A stretch of DNA of 64,000 nucleotides. Source: Microbacterium oxydans (lineage in GTDB: Bacteria > Actinomycetota > Actinomycetes > Actinomycetales > Microbacteriaceae). A program made the position numbers and the translations under genes. The DNA is taken from NCBI RefSeq assembly GCF_000956525.1, contig NZ_JYIW01000023.1, positions 62,001 to 126,000 on the forward strand, given 5' to 3'. Below the pieces are notes generated by a model, which saw only the letters and a program-made list of their open reading frames with translations, did no database searches and had not been told where the DNA came from. Below, piece by piece: positions 45,211-53,561 of this stretch (position 1 is its first letter; each line of letters starts with the position of its first letter).

Positions 45211-46144
45211 GAGAGCTCAGTTTTTTGAGGTAGGCGTTGTACGTGTCGAGGTCGGCGTTCCCGTGCACGTCGGCGTACCGGTCGGCCGCGGCAGCACGAG
45301 CGGTGTCGCTGCGGAACCAACGATGCATCACGTAGATCAACATCAGCACGGTCGGGGCTTCACCGTAGGACCATGCCAGAGCGCCGGCTAGCTGCTGATC
45401 GGCGAGGGGATCGATGCCCAGCGCCTCTGTGGGGGCGACGAATGAGCCGACAAGGATCGTGCTGGCCATCATGAGGAACACGCCGAAGAACGCGTGCAGG
45501 GCGGCTTCAGCAAACACGTCCAGTGCGCGCGCACCATGGCCCAACCTGATCGGCAGAGGATCGGAGGACAAGATGGGGATGGTGAACAGCATGCCGGCGA
45601 GGAGGAATCCGACCTCGAGCGCGACGTGACCCCCGGGGAAAATGAGGATGGCATCGGCAGCACCCGCAAGGTAGATGCCGTAGAACGCGAACAGGTAGAG
45701 CGGGACAGTGGCCCACGGGCTGAGTACCCATCTCGCGGCCGGGCTTCGAAGAGCACCGTGGGCTGCTGTGAGGACTACCCGTCCCGCTCCGTGATGCGGT
45801 GTTGCTCGCAGAAGAAGGGTTCCGGGTGAGCCGAGGACCAGTAGCGGCGGCACCATCATCATCAGAGTGAGCTGCTGGAACATGAAAACGGACACCAGCG
45901 CCTGGCCGTAGGTTTCAACGCCCAGACCGGTGACCGCCGCGAGGAGAACGCACCCGAGCAGGAAGCTGATCGTCCGCCACACGGGCCAACGACGCCCGTG
46001 CGTCCACAATCGGATCGCTCCGACGAGATACAGCGCAGCGAGGATCCCCGCGACGATGGGTAGCACTGGAAGCGTAATGTCGGCCGGTGCGAGGAATGTC
46101 TGCAGAGACGGGGGACTGCTGGGGATCTCGCCGCTCACACGCAT
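45194..46144 (-). CDS. CtaG-type cytochrome c oxidase assembly protein
   Basis: 316 residues with seven to nine hydrophobic segments. Characteristic pieces are LTLMMMVPPLLVLGSPGTLLLRATP and ALHAFFGVFLMMAST. It is a separate copy of the CtaG/caa3 domain that is also present at the C-terminus of the CopD fusion. CtaG proteins help load copper into heme-copper oxidases; in resistance islands they may protect or reload the oxidase during copper stress. Confidence 0.85.
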   Translation of the reverse strand: MRVSGEIPSSPPSLQTFLAPADITLPVLPIVAGILAALYLVGAIRLWTHGRRWPVWRTISFLLGCVLLAAVTGLGVETYGQALVSVFMFQQLTLMMMVPPLLVLGSPGTLLLRATPHHGAGRVVLTAAHGALRSPAARWVLSPWATVPLYLFAFYGIYLAGAADAILIFPGGHVALEVGFLLAGMLFTIPILSSDPLPIRLGHGARALDVFAEAALHAFFGVFLMMASTILVGSFVAPTEALGIDPLADQQLAGALAWSYGEAPTVLMLIYVMHRWFRSDTARAAAADRYADVHGNADLDTYNAYLKKLSSHDRDR

Positions 46145-46178
46145 GGTCGTGACACGAAGCTCACGAAGCTCACGCCGC

Positions 46179-46514
46179 TCACTTCCGGATCACCTTGATC
46201 GTCGCACCCGCTGCCAGGAACACCACGGCCGCGATGGGCTGTGCTGTGGTCCACACAACTCCGGAGAAGGGGAAGGGCATCACCGGATTCCAGAGCACGG
46301 CGATCGCGAGGAAGACCGGGATCCACCACCAGTGGCGTGCCTGCAGCGCAAACCACGCGACGATCAGCCCGAAAATTGAGGCGATGAAGAGGACGAGGGG
46401 TGCCCAGTTCGCCTGGAAGAGCGCCGGGGCCAGGAACAGGATCGCGGCGGCGACGAGGCTGGGGGCCAGGGCGTTCCGCTGGTACGTGGAGGGGACGCGT
46501 TCTTTGGGACTCAT
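46179..46514 (-). CDS. Small four-helix membrane protein (DUF6804 type)
   Basis: 111 residues with about four hydrophobic segments (ALAPSLVAAAILFLAPALF, APLVLFIASIFGLIVAWFAL, WWWIPVFLAIAVLW, QPIAAVVFLAAGATI). The Pro/Trp pattern fits small DUF6804-type membrane proteins. The function is unknown. It overlaps the lspA stop by 4 bp, so it is part of the copper transcript. Confidence 0.7.
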   Translation of the reverse strand: MSPKERVPSTYQRNALAPSLVAAAILFLAPALFQANWAPLVLFIASIFGLIVAWFALQARHWWWIPVFLAIAVLWNPVMPFPFSGVVWTTAQPIAAVVFLAAGATIKVIRK

Positions 46515-47050
46515 GGGTGAACCGTTTCTTCGGCGGGGACAGGGTCGACGGGATCGGGGCGGGACGCGGGGTCTGGCCGGCGACGGCTTGTGCGCAGACC
46601 CGCGACGATGAGGAATACGGCACCGATGCCGAGAGCGACATCGGCGAGGTTGCCGATGAACAGGTTTCCGTAGGCGAGGAAGTCGGTGACGTGCCCGATC
46701 CCGAACGCGGGCGGCGAGAATAAGCGATCGATGAGGTTTCCGATCGCACCGCCCACGATGAAACCGAAACCAACCGCCGACCACACGTTCCGGGCTCGGG
46801 TGGCGGCACCGATGAGGACTGCGGTGACAGCGACCCCGATGACGGTGATGACCCATGTGGAGCCTTCCCCGAGCGAGAAGATCGCCCCGGGGTTGAAGGC
46901 CAGTTGAAGACCGAGCCAGTCACCGATCAGCGGTATACGCGCATCTTGCCGCAACGTGTTCAGAGCAAGAGTCTTGGTGCCTTGATCGATCAGGATGACG
47001 ATGGCGGCGACGATGAGCATCACGGCCGACCGGCGGACTCGATCACGCAT
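46511..47050 (-). CDS. lspA: Lipoprotein signal peptidase (prolipoprotein signal peptidase II)
   Basis: 179 residues, four membrane segments. Family motifs are LIDQGTKTLAL, GLQLAFNPGAIFSLGEG, GGAIGNLIDRLF and VTDFLAYGNLFIGNLADVALGIG, with both catalytic aspartates present (NLID and NLAD). It removes the signal peptide from prolipoproteins. A second lspA lies at 59478, so one or both are island-borne extra copies. It overlaps the CopC gene by 8 bp. The chosen ATG leaves out nine upstream residues. Confidence 0.92.
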   Translation of the reverse strand: MRDRVRRSAVMLIVAAIVILIDQGTKTLALNTLRQDARIPLIGDWLGLQLAFNPGAIFSLGEGSTWVITVIGVAVTAVLIGAATRARNVWSAVGFGFIVGGAIGNLIDRLFSPPAFGIGHVTDFLAYGNLFIGNLADVALGIGAVFLIVAGLRTSRRRPDPASRPDPVDPVPAEETVHP

Positions 47051-47711
47051 CGGCGTCTTTCTCCGTAGCTGCGGCATCCTTGGCGGCCTGTGCGCGGTCG
47101 CGCTGGTGACGCCGGCGCCCGGCCATAACTACTCCCACGACGCCGATCCCCAGAATCAGTGCCAGACCCGAGAGGAAGAACAGGGGCAGCAGTTCGAAAG
47201 CACCGCCGCCGGATGCCGTGCCACCGTATGTTTGCGCGGGTCGGGCCGGTTCCGGCTCCTCGGTTGGGGAGGTTTCAGGGGTGGGGCTTGTGGTCGGAGT
47301 GCTGGGTTCCGTGTCCGTCGCGGGCGTGACGGTGTACACATACTCTCCGTTGATCGGGTGGCCGTCGGCGGAGACGGTCTTCCAGCGGACGGTGAAGATG
47401 CCGGTTGCGGCGTCGGGGGAGAGGTGTTGGGTGATCGAGTCACCGCTCACCGTTGGCGGGTCGATGGCGACGTTTGCTCCGCTTTCATCGAGAACCTCGA
47501 CGACCGTTGCGTCGTCACCACCGGTGAGGGTCCCGGTGAACATCAGAGAGATCTCGTCGGGGGAGCCGTTGATGGTCGAGTCGGCGGTGGGGTACGACGA
47601 AACGAAGTCGTCATGAGCGGCGGCCGGAGATGCAGTCCCAAGTACGACGGATGCCGACAACAACAGGGTGGTGAGGACGGCAGTGGTGCGTGCCGAGAGG
47701 CGTTTATGCAT
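47043..47711 (-). CDS. Second CopC-domain protein with C-terminal membrane anchor
   Basis: 222 residues. The signal peptide ends at ASPAAAHDDF, leaving an N-terminal His ligand. The CopC domain holds the second site SADGHPINGEYVYTV. A Thr/Pro/Glu linker, one membrane helix and a Lys/Asp tail follow. It is a paralogue of the CopC protein at 40531 with the same architecture. It overlaps the CDF exporter gene by 8 bp. Confidence 0.88.
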   Translation of the reverse strand: MHKRLSARTTAVLTTLLLSASVVLGTASPAAAHDDFVSSYPTADSTINGSPDEISLMFTGTLTGGDDATVVEVLDESGANVAIDPPTVSGDSITQHLSPDAATGIFTVRWKTVSADGHPINGEYVYTVTPATDTEPSTPTTSPTPETSPTEEPEPARPAQTYGGTASGGGAFELLPLFFLSGLALILGIGVVGVVMAGRRRHQRDRAQAAKDAAATEKDADA

Positions 47712-48618
47712 GGGTGTCGTGCTCTCCGGGGTGGGATTCGGGTTCGATCTGAAAGGTGGAGTGTTCGATGCTCACGGCGAAATGTTCGCTGACGCATTGC
47801 TGAAGTGATGTCAGCAATGCGGCGGAAGCTTCCATCGTGACGGTGTCATCGACCACGACGTGGGCGGTGAGCGTGGGGAGGTCGGTCGAGACCTGGGTCG
47901 CGTGGAGGTCGTGCACAGCGACCACGTGCGGAAGGGCAAGGATGTGGCGGCGGACGTCCTCGAGGTCGAGGCCGGCAGGTGTGGACTCCATCAACACTCG
48001 GCCGGATGCTCGCAACAGGATGAGGGTGCGGGGAATGATGAGCAGCGCGATCAGGACGCCCGCGACGGCGTCCGCCTGATACCAACCGAAAACGGCGATG
48101 AGGATGGCGCTGGCGATGACGCCGACGGAACCGAGGGCATCGTTGACGACCTCGAGGAACGCGGCGCGCATGTTGAGATTGCGTCCGCGGCCGCTGAACA
48201 ATACGAGCATGGAGGCGATGTTGGCGACGAGACCAACGATGCCGAAGAACAGCAGACTTCCCGAAGCGATCTCAGGGGGCTCGAACAGCCGCCGTACGCC
48301 TTCCACGAGCGCGAAGATGCCCACTCCGAGCAGCAGAGCTGCTTGGGCGAGCGCACCGAGCACCTCCGTGCGTTGAAGACCGAAGGTGTATTTGGGAGTC
48401 GGGGGACGGTTCATCAGATGCGCAGCGGTGACGGCCATCGCCAACCCGATGACATCGGTGAGCATGTGTGCAGCATCAACGAGCAGTGCGAGGCTGCCTG
48501 TGATGATCGCGCCGATCACTTCGACGATGAAGACCGAGGAGGTGATCGCGAACGCGATGACCAGGCGATTGCGGGGAGTGGCGTCACCAATACCGTGACT
48601 GTGCCCTGTTTCTGTCAT
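47704..48618 (-). CDS. Cation diffusion facilitator (CzcD/ZitB-like) metal exporter
   Basis: 304 residues, six membrane segments. The HxxxD-type sites are in LLVDAAHMLTDVIG and EVVNDALGSVGV, and a cytoplasmic domain follows (about 210-295, with HDLHATQVSTDLPTLTAHVVV). It has a His-poor N-terminus (TGHSHGIGD). It exports Zn, Cd or Co in exchange for protons; the metal cannot be told from sequence alone. Confidence 0.88.
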   Translation of the reverse strand: MTETGHSHGIGDATPRNRLVIAFAITSSVFIVEVIGAIITGSLALLVDAAHMLTDVIGLAMAVTAAHLMNRPPTPKYTFGLQRTEVLGALAQAALLLGVGIFALVEGVRRLFEPPEIASGSLLFFGIVGLVANIASMLVLFSGRGRNLNMRAAFLEVVNDALGSVGVIASAILIAVFGWYQADAVAGVLIALLIIPRTLILLRASGRVLMESTPAGLDLEDVRRHILALPHVVAVHDLHATQVSTDLPTLTAHVVVDDTVTMEASAALLTSLQQCVSEHFAVSIEHSTFQIEPESHPGEHDTHA

Positions 48619-48627
48619 GGTGCTCCT

Positions 48628-49617
48628 TTAGGGTCGTCCAACGATGAGCCGGGCGACGGTCGCCGCATCGCGACTCGTCCCAGCGAGGGTGTCCGCGTCC
48701 GCGCGGGAGTATCGCGGCATGCCAACAGTGAACAGTCCGGGGATGCGTGCACTGACGTGCAATGGCTGCCCGGGCGGCTCCGAATCGGGCAGCCATGTGT
48801 CTGCCGGCCTGTATCCGGTCGCAAGGATCACGGAATGCGGCTTCATGGACGCCCCATCGGCGAACATCACGGTGTCTCCGTAAATCTCCGTTACGGCGGC
48901 GGCATGAGTGACGTCTGTCGAAGCTACGCGGGGGCGTGCCTCGGACATCGGACCCTTACGTCGCAGCCTTGACCAGATGGGCCGCTCTGATACTCGTGAG
49001 GGTGCCGCTCGAGTGGAGAGGGTGACGTCGTGGGAGGACGCGAGTTCCTCAGCAATCTCCACTCCGCTGTATCCGCCGCCACCGACTAACACGCGGCCGG
49101 GGGGTATCTGCGCGGGGTAGAGGTACTGGCTGGAATGCAGCACAACACCGGGTACTGCCAGTTCCTGGCGCCACCCCGGTATGCGCGGCACGGCGGCAGC
49201 TCCCGTTGCGCAGACCACATTTCGGGTTTGCACTTCCCCGGCGGAGGTCGACAGATGCAGCGTGGATCCGTCGCCCAACCGGTTGACTCCAAGAGCTCGT
49301 GTGCTCCACACGGTTTTCACACCGAGGGCTTTCTCCACCGAAGACAGGTAGTCGGACATCTCGTCCGCACTCGGATGACGGTCTTCATCGCCCGGGAAAG
49401 GGAACCCGCGGACGAAACTGTGGCGTGCCAGACTGCGTAGTTTCATCGACTGCCGCCGTGTGGCCCAGCTTCGTTGACCGGGGGGTGCAGAATCGATGAT
49501 CACGAAGTCTTTCTGTGGCTCAAACCCGGAGGACCTGAGCGCGGCGGCTGTCGCCAATCCGGAGTGCCCGGCGCCGACGATGATGACGCGACGGTGCGAT
49601 AGCGTATGCGCCATCAT
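48628..49617 (-). CDS. NAD(P)/FAD-dependent oxidoreductase (flavin monooxygenase-like)
   Basis: 329 residues. Two nucleotide-binding motifs are visible, VIIVGAGHSGLATAAAL (FAD) and VLVGGGYSGVEIAEEL (NADPH), and ILATGYRPADTWLPD near the end. This is the class B flavoprotein monooxygenase/ArsO-like layout. The ATG overlaps the upstream DsbA stop (ATGA), so it is cotranscribed with the DsbA-type gene. Its substrate in a copper island is unknown. Confidence 0.82.
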   Translation of the reverse strand: MMAHTLSHRRVIIVGAGHSGLATAAALRSSGFEPQKDFVIIDSAPPGQRSWATRRQSMKLRSLARHSFVRGFPFPGDEDRHPSADEMSDYLSSVEKALGVKTVWSTRALGVNRLGDGSTLHLSTSAGEVQTRNVVCATGAAAVPRIPGWRQELAVPGVVLHSSQYLYPAQIPPGRVLVGGGGYSGVEIAEELASSHDVTLSTRAAPSRVSERPIWSRLRRKGPMSEARPRVASTDVTHAAAVTEIYGDTVMFADGASMKPHSVILATGYRPADTWLPDSEPPGQPLHVSARIPGLFTVGMPRYSRADADTLAGTSRDAATVARLIVGRP

Positions 49618-50279
49618 TCAGCACCGTTCACAGCGGCTTCAATGCTGTCTTCCAGGTCAGTCCACGTCTCCAATACGACAGGCTCCCCATCGATGAAGAA
49701 CGAGGGGGTGCTGCTGACACCGAGCTGTTCACCCTCGTCGAGATCGAATTGGACCCGTTCTGCTGTCGCAGGATCAGCGACAGCATCATCGAACGCGGCC
49801 ATGTCCAATCCGAGTTCCTCCGCAAACCCCCGGAACAGGTCCGCACGCGACTCTTGAGCCTCACCCCATTGAGGCTGCGTTTCGAACAGGCGGTGATACA
49901 TGTCTTCCAGGCGTCCCTGCTGCGCTGCGGCTTCGGCAGCGATTGCGGCGTTCTTTGAGTTGAGGTGACCCGGCAGCGGGAAGTAGCGGATCACGTAGGT
50001 GATCTCGCCATCGAACTTGCCGCGGAGATCCTCGACGAGGGGATAGAAAGCACCGCAGGCCTCGCACTCGAAATCGAGGAATTCGACGACCGTCACCGCC
50101 CCTTCTCCTCCGTCATCGAGGACGTGCGAGTTCTCACGGACGACTTGTGGACCGTCAGCGGTCCCCGTCTCGGGTGCGGCAGCTTGATTCTGATTGATCA
50201 GGACGAAGACCAGCGCGATGATCAGCAACACCACGGCGAGAGCCACGGTGACAAGTACCGCTTTCACGGAAGATTTCAT
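49614..50279 (-). CDS. Membrane-anchored DsbA-type thiol oxidoreductase
   Basis: 221 residues. The N-terminal membrane anchor (AVLVTVALAVVLLIIALVFVL) is followed by a thioredoxin/DsbA fold with active site ECEAC (Cys72, Cys75) and the cis-Pro loop VSSTPSFFIDG. It introduces or isomerises disulfides in exported proteins. The ATG has a good ribosome site (ggag). Confidence 0.88.
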   Translation of the reverse strand: MKSSVKAVLVTVALAVVLLIIALVFVLINQNQAAAPETGTADGPQVVRENSHVLDDGGEGAVTVVEFLDFECEACGAFYPLVEDLRGKFDGEITYVIRYFPLPGHLNSKNAAIAAEAAAQQGRLEDMYHRLFETQPQWGEAQESRADLFRGFAEELGLDMAAFDDAVADPATAERVQFDLDEGEQLGVSSTPSFFIDGEPVVLETWTDLEDSIEAAVNGAE

Positions 50280-50350
50280 AGACACTCCAAACACACACAA
50301 CGAACGAGGACGACCAGTGGAGCGCCATCGAAGAGATGGCGCCGCCAGGG

Positions 50351-50824
50351 TCAGGTCCGCGACAGAGAAAGCTGTGTGAGAGAAGGAGGCAATGCGAACA
50401 GGCGCCCCGTCATGGCCGCCAGTGATGGTGCGCGCGGCAAACGTTCGCGAATGTGAGAAGAGGGGACGTGCCGGCGGAAGGTCCGCGTGATGATGAGCAC
50501 CAAGAAGCAGCAGATGATACCCAAGAGGCACCCGGCAACACCGATCATGATGTCGTTGGCTGCGTCCCCGGTCACGAATTGTTCGGCGGCCGCGCCGGCA
50601 ACGCTTTCACTCGAACCCGCCGAGACATGGCCAGTCGAAGTCGTCCCTAGTGACGACGAGGATGTCGCGCTCAGATACGGAGTCGCGTCCGTCGCGTCAC
50701 GGTGGCCGCCCGGCCATGCTCCGACTACGAGAAGAAGAGCAAGTCCGAGGGCTGTAATGATCTTCGTTATCAGGAATTCGTCGGCGCGGCTGGCGCAGTT
50801 GCGAGTGCGAGCGTGGACGACCAT
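50351..50824 (-). CDS. DUF6153-like small membrane protein
   Basis: 157 residues with two hydrophobic segments (ITALGLALLLVVGAWPGG and IMIGVAGCLLGIICCFLVLII) and a Ser/Gly/His-rich stretch between. The end, FALPPSLTQLSLSRT, closely resembles the end of the protein at 53049 (PPPPSLTVLCISRT), so they are paralogues of the DUF6153 kind found in copper loci. The middle His and Met content is low. The start is not certain. Confidence 0.6.
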   Translation of the reverse strand: MVVHARTRNCASRADEFLITKIITALGLALLLVVGAWPGGHRDATDATPYLSATSSSSLGTTSTGHVSAGSSESVAGAAAEQFVTGDAANDIMIGVAGCLLGIICCFLVLIITRTFRRHVPSSHIRERLPRAPSLAAMTGRLFALPPSLTQLSLSRT

Positions 50825-50890
50825 GACCTCAGGATGGTACCAGCCCCACCAATCGAGATTATTTGCGAACTCGAGAGCCACGCGCCCGTT

Positions 50891-51130
50891 CTACCGGCGA
50901 AACAAAGAGGTCTTGGGACGTCCGCTGAGCCAGCCCATAACCCATTCAACGGGGCCAGTCCCGACGAACCGCCACCACAGCCAACCCGCCACGATCATGC
51001 CCGGAACGATCACCAGCCAGCCCAAATAGAAGTTCTCGGCAGGGCGGCCATACGCGTTACTCCAGAGTGCGATGAGACCGCCGTGCAGCAAGTACAGGGA
51101 CAGCGCCACCCGACCGCACGCGCACAGGGG
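50891..51130 (-). pseudogene. 3' fragment of a membrane acyltransferase/DUF418-like gene
   Basis: Only the last 75-80 codons are recognisable: CGRVALSLYLLHGGLIALW and WLVIVPGMIVAGWLWWRFVGTGPVEWV, the C-terminal two helices of DUF418/heparan-alpha-glucosaminide acyltransferase-like proteins. The frame stays open further, but that part is the antisense of the neighbouring plus-strand fragment. No N-terminus is present. Confidence 0.6.
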
Positions 51131-51132
51131 AA

Positions 51133-51355
51133 CAAAAGGGGTCTGCTGCTCGGCGCGCAGCTCGTCGGCACCCGCGGTGCGGAGATCTCCAAGCGCGTCG
51201 ACACCTACGCCACGGCTCTGCACCACGGCATGACCGTCGCAACGATGAGTGACCTCGACCTCTCCTGCACGCCCCCGCTCGGCTCCCCATGGGACGCCGT
51301 GCAGCTCGCAACGCAGGCATGGGAGCGCCAAACTCGGACGAGCACTTTGGTGTAA
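51133..51355 (+). pseudogene. 3' fragment of a pyridine nucleotide-disulfide oxidoreductase gene
   Basis: The readable part is LLGAQLVGTRGAEISKRVDTYATALHHG to the end near ATQAWERQ, matching the dimerisation domain of NADH oxidase/CoA-disulfide reductase-like flavoproteins. All N-terminal FAD and NAD motifs are missing. It meets the acyltransferase fragment at about 51130. Confidence 0.65.
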
Positions 51356-51436
51356 GTAACCCCTGGGATCGGCTACCTCAGCCCAAGTCGTTGCTGCGAT
51401 CCGAACCCGGGAAAGATTGTGACCGTTCGGGGCGGC

Positions 51437-52303
51437 CTAGCGGGGCAGCGCAGTGAGTCCGCTCTGATCGAAGACCAAGATGTCGCCGCCGTTCGTGATG
51501 GTGATCGCTTGTGCGGAGCCGTGGGTTGTGCCGGCGGGAACCCACTCCGCGCCTGATGCGGGTCTGACCCAGATCTGTCCGCCGTTGCCGACACCGACGA
51601 GGCGCTTGCTATCGGGTGAAGCGGCGAGGAGGTAGAGCAGCGGTGCATCGTTCACGGTGGTGAACGTGGCGCCCTCATCCGCGCTGACTTGCAGCCCGTC
51701 GGGTGTGGCGGCGAACAGTTGCCCTGCGGCGTCGATGGCGAGGTTGACCGCGACGACTTCCCCGGCGGGCGACCATGTCTGTCCGGTGTCGTCGCTGCGG
51801 AGCAGTTCGATGGAGTCTGACGCAAGCCCGTACAGGCTCTCGTCCGGGCCGGCGGCGAGAGCGTGGAAGTCCTTCTCTCCGGTGAGCGAGACCGGTGACC
51901 AGGATCGGGCGCTGTCGTCGCTTCGGATGATTCCGAGGTTGGGGGAACCGAGTTCGGGGGCAGTCGTTCGCCCGGGGTGTCCAGACGCGATGAGGGTATC
52001 CCCGATGGCGGTGAGGCCCATCGCGTCAAAGTCGGTGTTCTGGACGCGGTCGCCAATTTCGCCGTCAAGCGTGGCCGTGTAGATCCCGTCGTGGGCGCCC
52101 AGTAGGTAGCCGTCTCCTGAGGGGTCAGGCACGATCGCGTGGACGTGTTCGATGGTGGTGGCGTGGTCGTGTCCGGTGGTCGGCTCGGCAGGTGCTGTGC
52201 ACCCGGCGAGCACGATGCTGGCCGCGATTGTCGTAGCGATCGTGAGTGCTCCGCGACGTCGCAGGCGGGAAGTAGGCAGGGTGAAGTTCTTGAGGGTTCG
52301 CAT
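51437..52303 (-). CDS. BNR-repeat lipoprotein (F510_1955 type)
   Basis: 288 residues. Lipoprotein signal (IASIVLAGC) and a beta-propeller of BNR/sialidase-like blades (IIRSDDSARSWSPVSL, LLRSDDTGQTWSPAGE, QVSADEGATFTTV). The N-terminal stretch TGHDHATTIEHVHAIVPDPSG is His-rich and could bind metal. Members annotated F510_1955-family glycosylhydrolase are common in actinobacterial copper clusters; no glycosidase activity has been shown. The ATG at 52303 has a weak ribosome site. Confidence 0.75.
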   Translation of the reverse strand: MRTLKNFTLPTSRLRRRGALTIATTIAASIVLAGCTAPAEPTTGHDHATTIEHVHAIVPDPSGDGYLLGAHDGIYTATLDGEIGDRVQNTDFDAMGLTAIGDTLIASGHPGRTTAPELGSPNLGIIRSDDSARSWSPVSLTGEKDFHALAAGPDESLYGLASDSIELLRSDDTGQTWSPAGEVVAVNLAIDAAGQLFAATPDGLQVSADEGATFTTVNDAPLLYLLAASPDSKRLVGVGNGGQIWVRPASGAEWVPAGTTHGSAQAITITNGGDILVFDQSGLTALPR

Positions 52304-52363
52304 GATGGTGTCCGCAAACAGATCTATGGGTGGGGTGCGGGAGTCCCGCACCCCACCCGTGGA

Positions 52364-52963
52364 TCACGGAGTTGCGAGGATCTCCTTCATGGTGGCGATC
52401 TCTTCCGTTTGCGTGTCGATGATGGTCTCGGCCAGTGCGACGGCGTCGCTGTTCTGACCGTTGTCGACTTCGTCTTGCGCCATGTCGACGGCACCCTCGT
52501 GGTGCTGGATCATCTGCTCGAGGAACAGACGCCCCGCATCGGGACCGGCGGCATCTTCGAGGGCCTGCATGTCCTCTTCGGACATCATGCCGCTGCCGTG
52601 ATCCATGCCCTCCATGCTGTCCATCTCCGCGCCCCAGTCTTCGAGCCACTGGTCCATCTGCTGGATCTCGGGCTCCTGAGCGGCTTTGATTTCTTCGGCG
52701 AGAGAGACGACGCGCTCGTCAACGCCGTCCTTGCTGAGGAGGACGTCGGACATCTCGATGGCCTGTGCGTGGTGTTCCTTCATCATGCTGGCGAACATGA
52801 TGTCGGCGTCATTCGCATCTGCTGTCTCTGCGGGCGCGGACGAGCTGCCGCCGTGGTCCATGCCTTCCATGCCGTTGTCGGATCCGGTGGTTCCCGCGCA
52901 GCCGGCGAGGGCGAGCAGTGCGGTGAGGGTGAGTGCGGCGATCGCCGCGGGTCGAATCTTCAT
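52364..52963 (-). CDS. DUF305 lipoprotein
   Basis: 199 residues with lipobox LALAGC and a four-helix DUF305 domain. It has two MxxHH-type motifs (MMKEHHAQAIEMS and MIQHHEGAVDMAQDE), separated by a Met/His/Asp-rich loop (MDSMEGMDHGSGMMSEEDMQ). The Met and His pattern suggests copper binding outside the membrane. A good ribosome site (ggaga) precedes the ATG. It is cotranscribed with the BNR lipoprotein downstream. Confidence 0.85.
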   Translation of the reverse strand: MKIRPAAIAALTLTALLALAGCAGTTGSDNGMEGMDHGGSSSAPAETADANDADIMFASMMKEHHAQAIEMSDVLLSKDGVDERVVSLAEEIKAAQEPEIQQMDQWLEDWGAEMDSMEGMDHGSGMMSEEDMQALEDAAGPDAGRLFLEQMIQHHEGAVDMAQDEVDNGQNSDAVALAETIIDTQTEEIATMKEILATP

Positions 52964-53048
52964 GAGGGTTCTCCAAGGGTCAGTGATGGGGCCCGGCGGC
53001 TGCCGGTGCCCGAGGGTGCGTTGCCCGCCAGAGCGGGCTAGCGCGTGA

Positions 53049-53510
53049 TCACGTGCGACTGATGCAGAGAACCGTGAGAGATGGAGGCGGGGGAAGGGCG
53101 TGAGCGCGGGCGGGCCCGCGTGTTGTCGCGGGCGCGCGGGTCGCAACCAAGAGGGTGTGCCGCCAGCCGAGCCCGATCCGCCTGAGAAGGATGGTGGCCA
53201 CCAGGAGCGCGAGGACGCACGCCATCCACGTCATCGAATCTCCGGCCCCACACGTCGCGCATCCCGCCTCCTGTGTCGGCGCGGCTGGCACGAGGGCGGT
53301 CGCGGAGGCGTCGGGGTGATGGGCGGATACTTCGGCCTGAGTGCTGACGGTGACGGTGTCATGGTGACCGGCGGCCGTCGCATGCGAGTTGAAGGAGTGC
53401 ATCGCCAGTAGGCCGGCGATAATGCCCACGGCGATCGCGAGGACGGCCAGGGCGGTGTGGGTGAGCGTGCGCGGTCCGCGCACCTGTTGTGAGACCTTGA
53501 TCAGCGACAT
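53049..53510 (-). CDS. DUF6153 small membrane protein
   Basis: 153 residues from an ATG with a strong ribosome site (gggaggtg). Two hydrophobic segments (ALAVLAIAVGIIAGLLAMHS and TWMACVLALLVATILL) flank a His/Ala stretch with CATCGAGDS. The tail PPSLTVLCISRT is typical of DUF6153. A copper-related role is inferred from its context next to the copper ATPase. Confidence 0.75.
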   Translation of the reverse strand: MSLIKVSQQVRGPRTLTHTALAVLAIAVGIIAGLLAMHSFNSHATAAGHHDTVTVSTQAEVSAHHPDASATALVPAAPTQEAGCATCGAGDSMTWMACVLALLVATILLRRIGLGWRHTLLVATRAPATTRGPARAHALPPPPSLTVLCISRT

Positions 53511-53561
53511 ACTCACCTCCCGTTCGCCCCAGCCTACGTCCGTCGACCTAACTGTTTCTCG

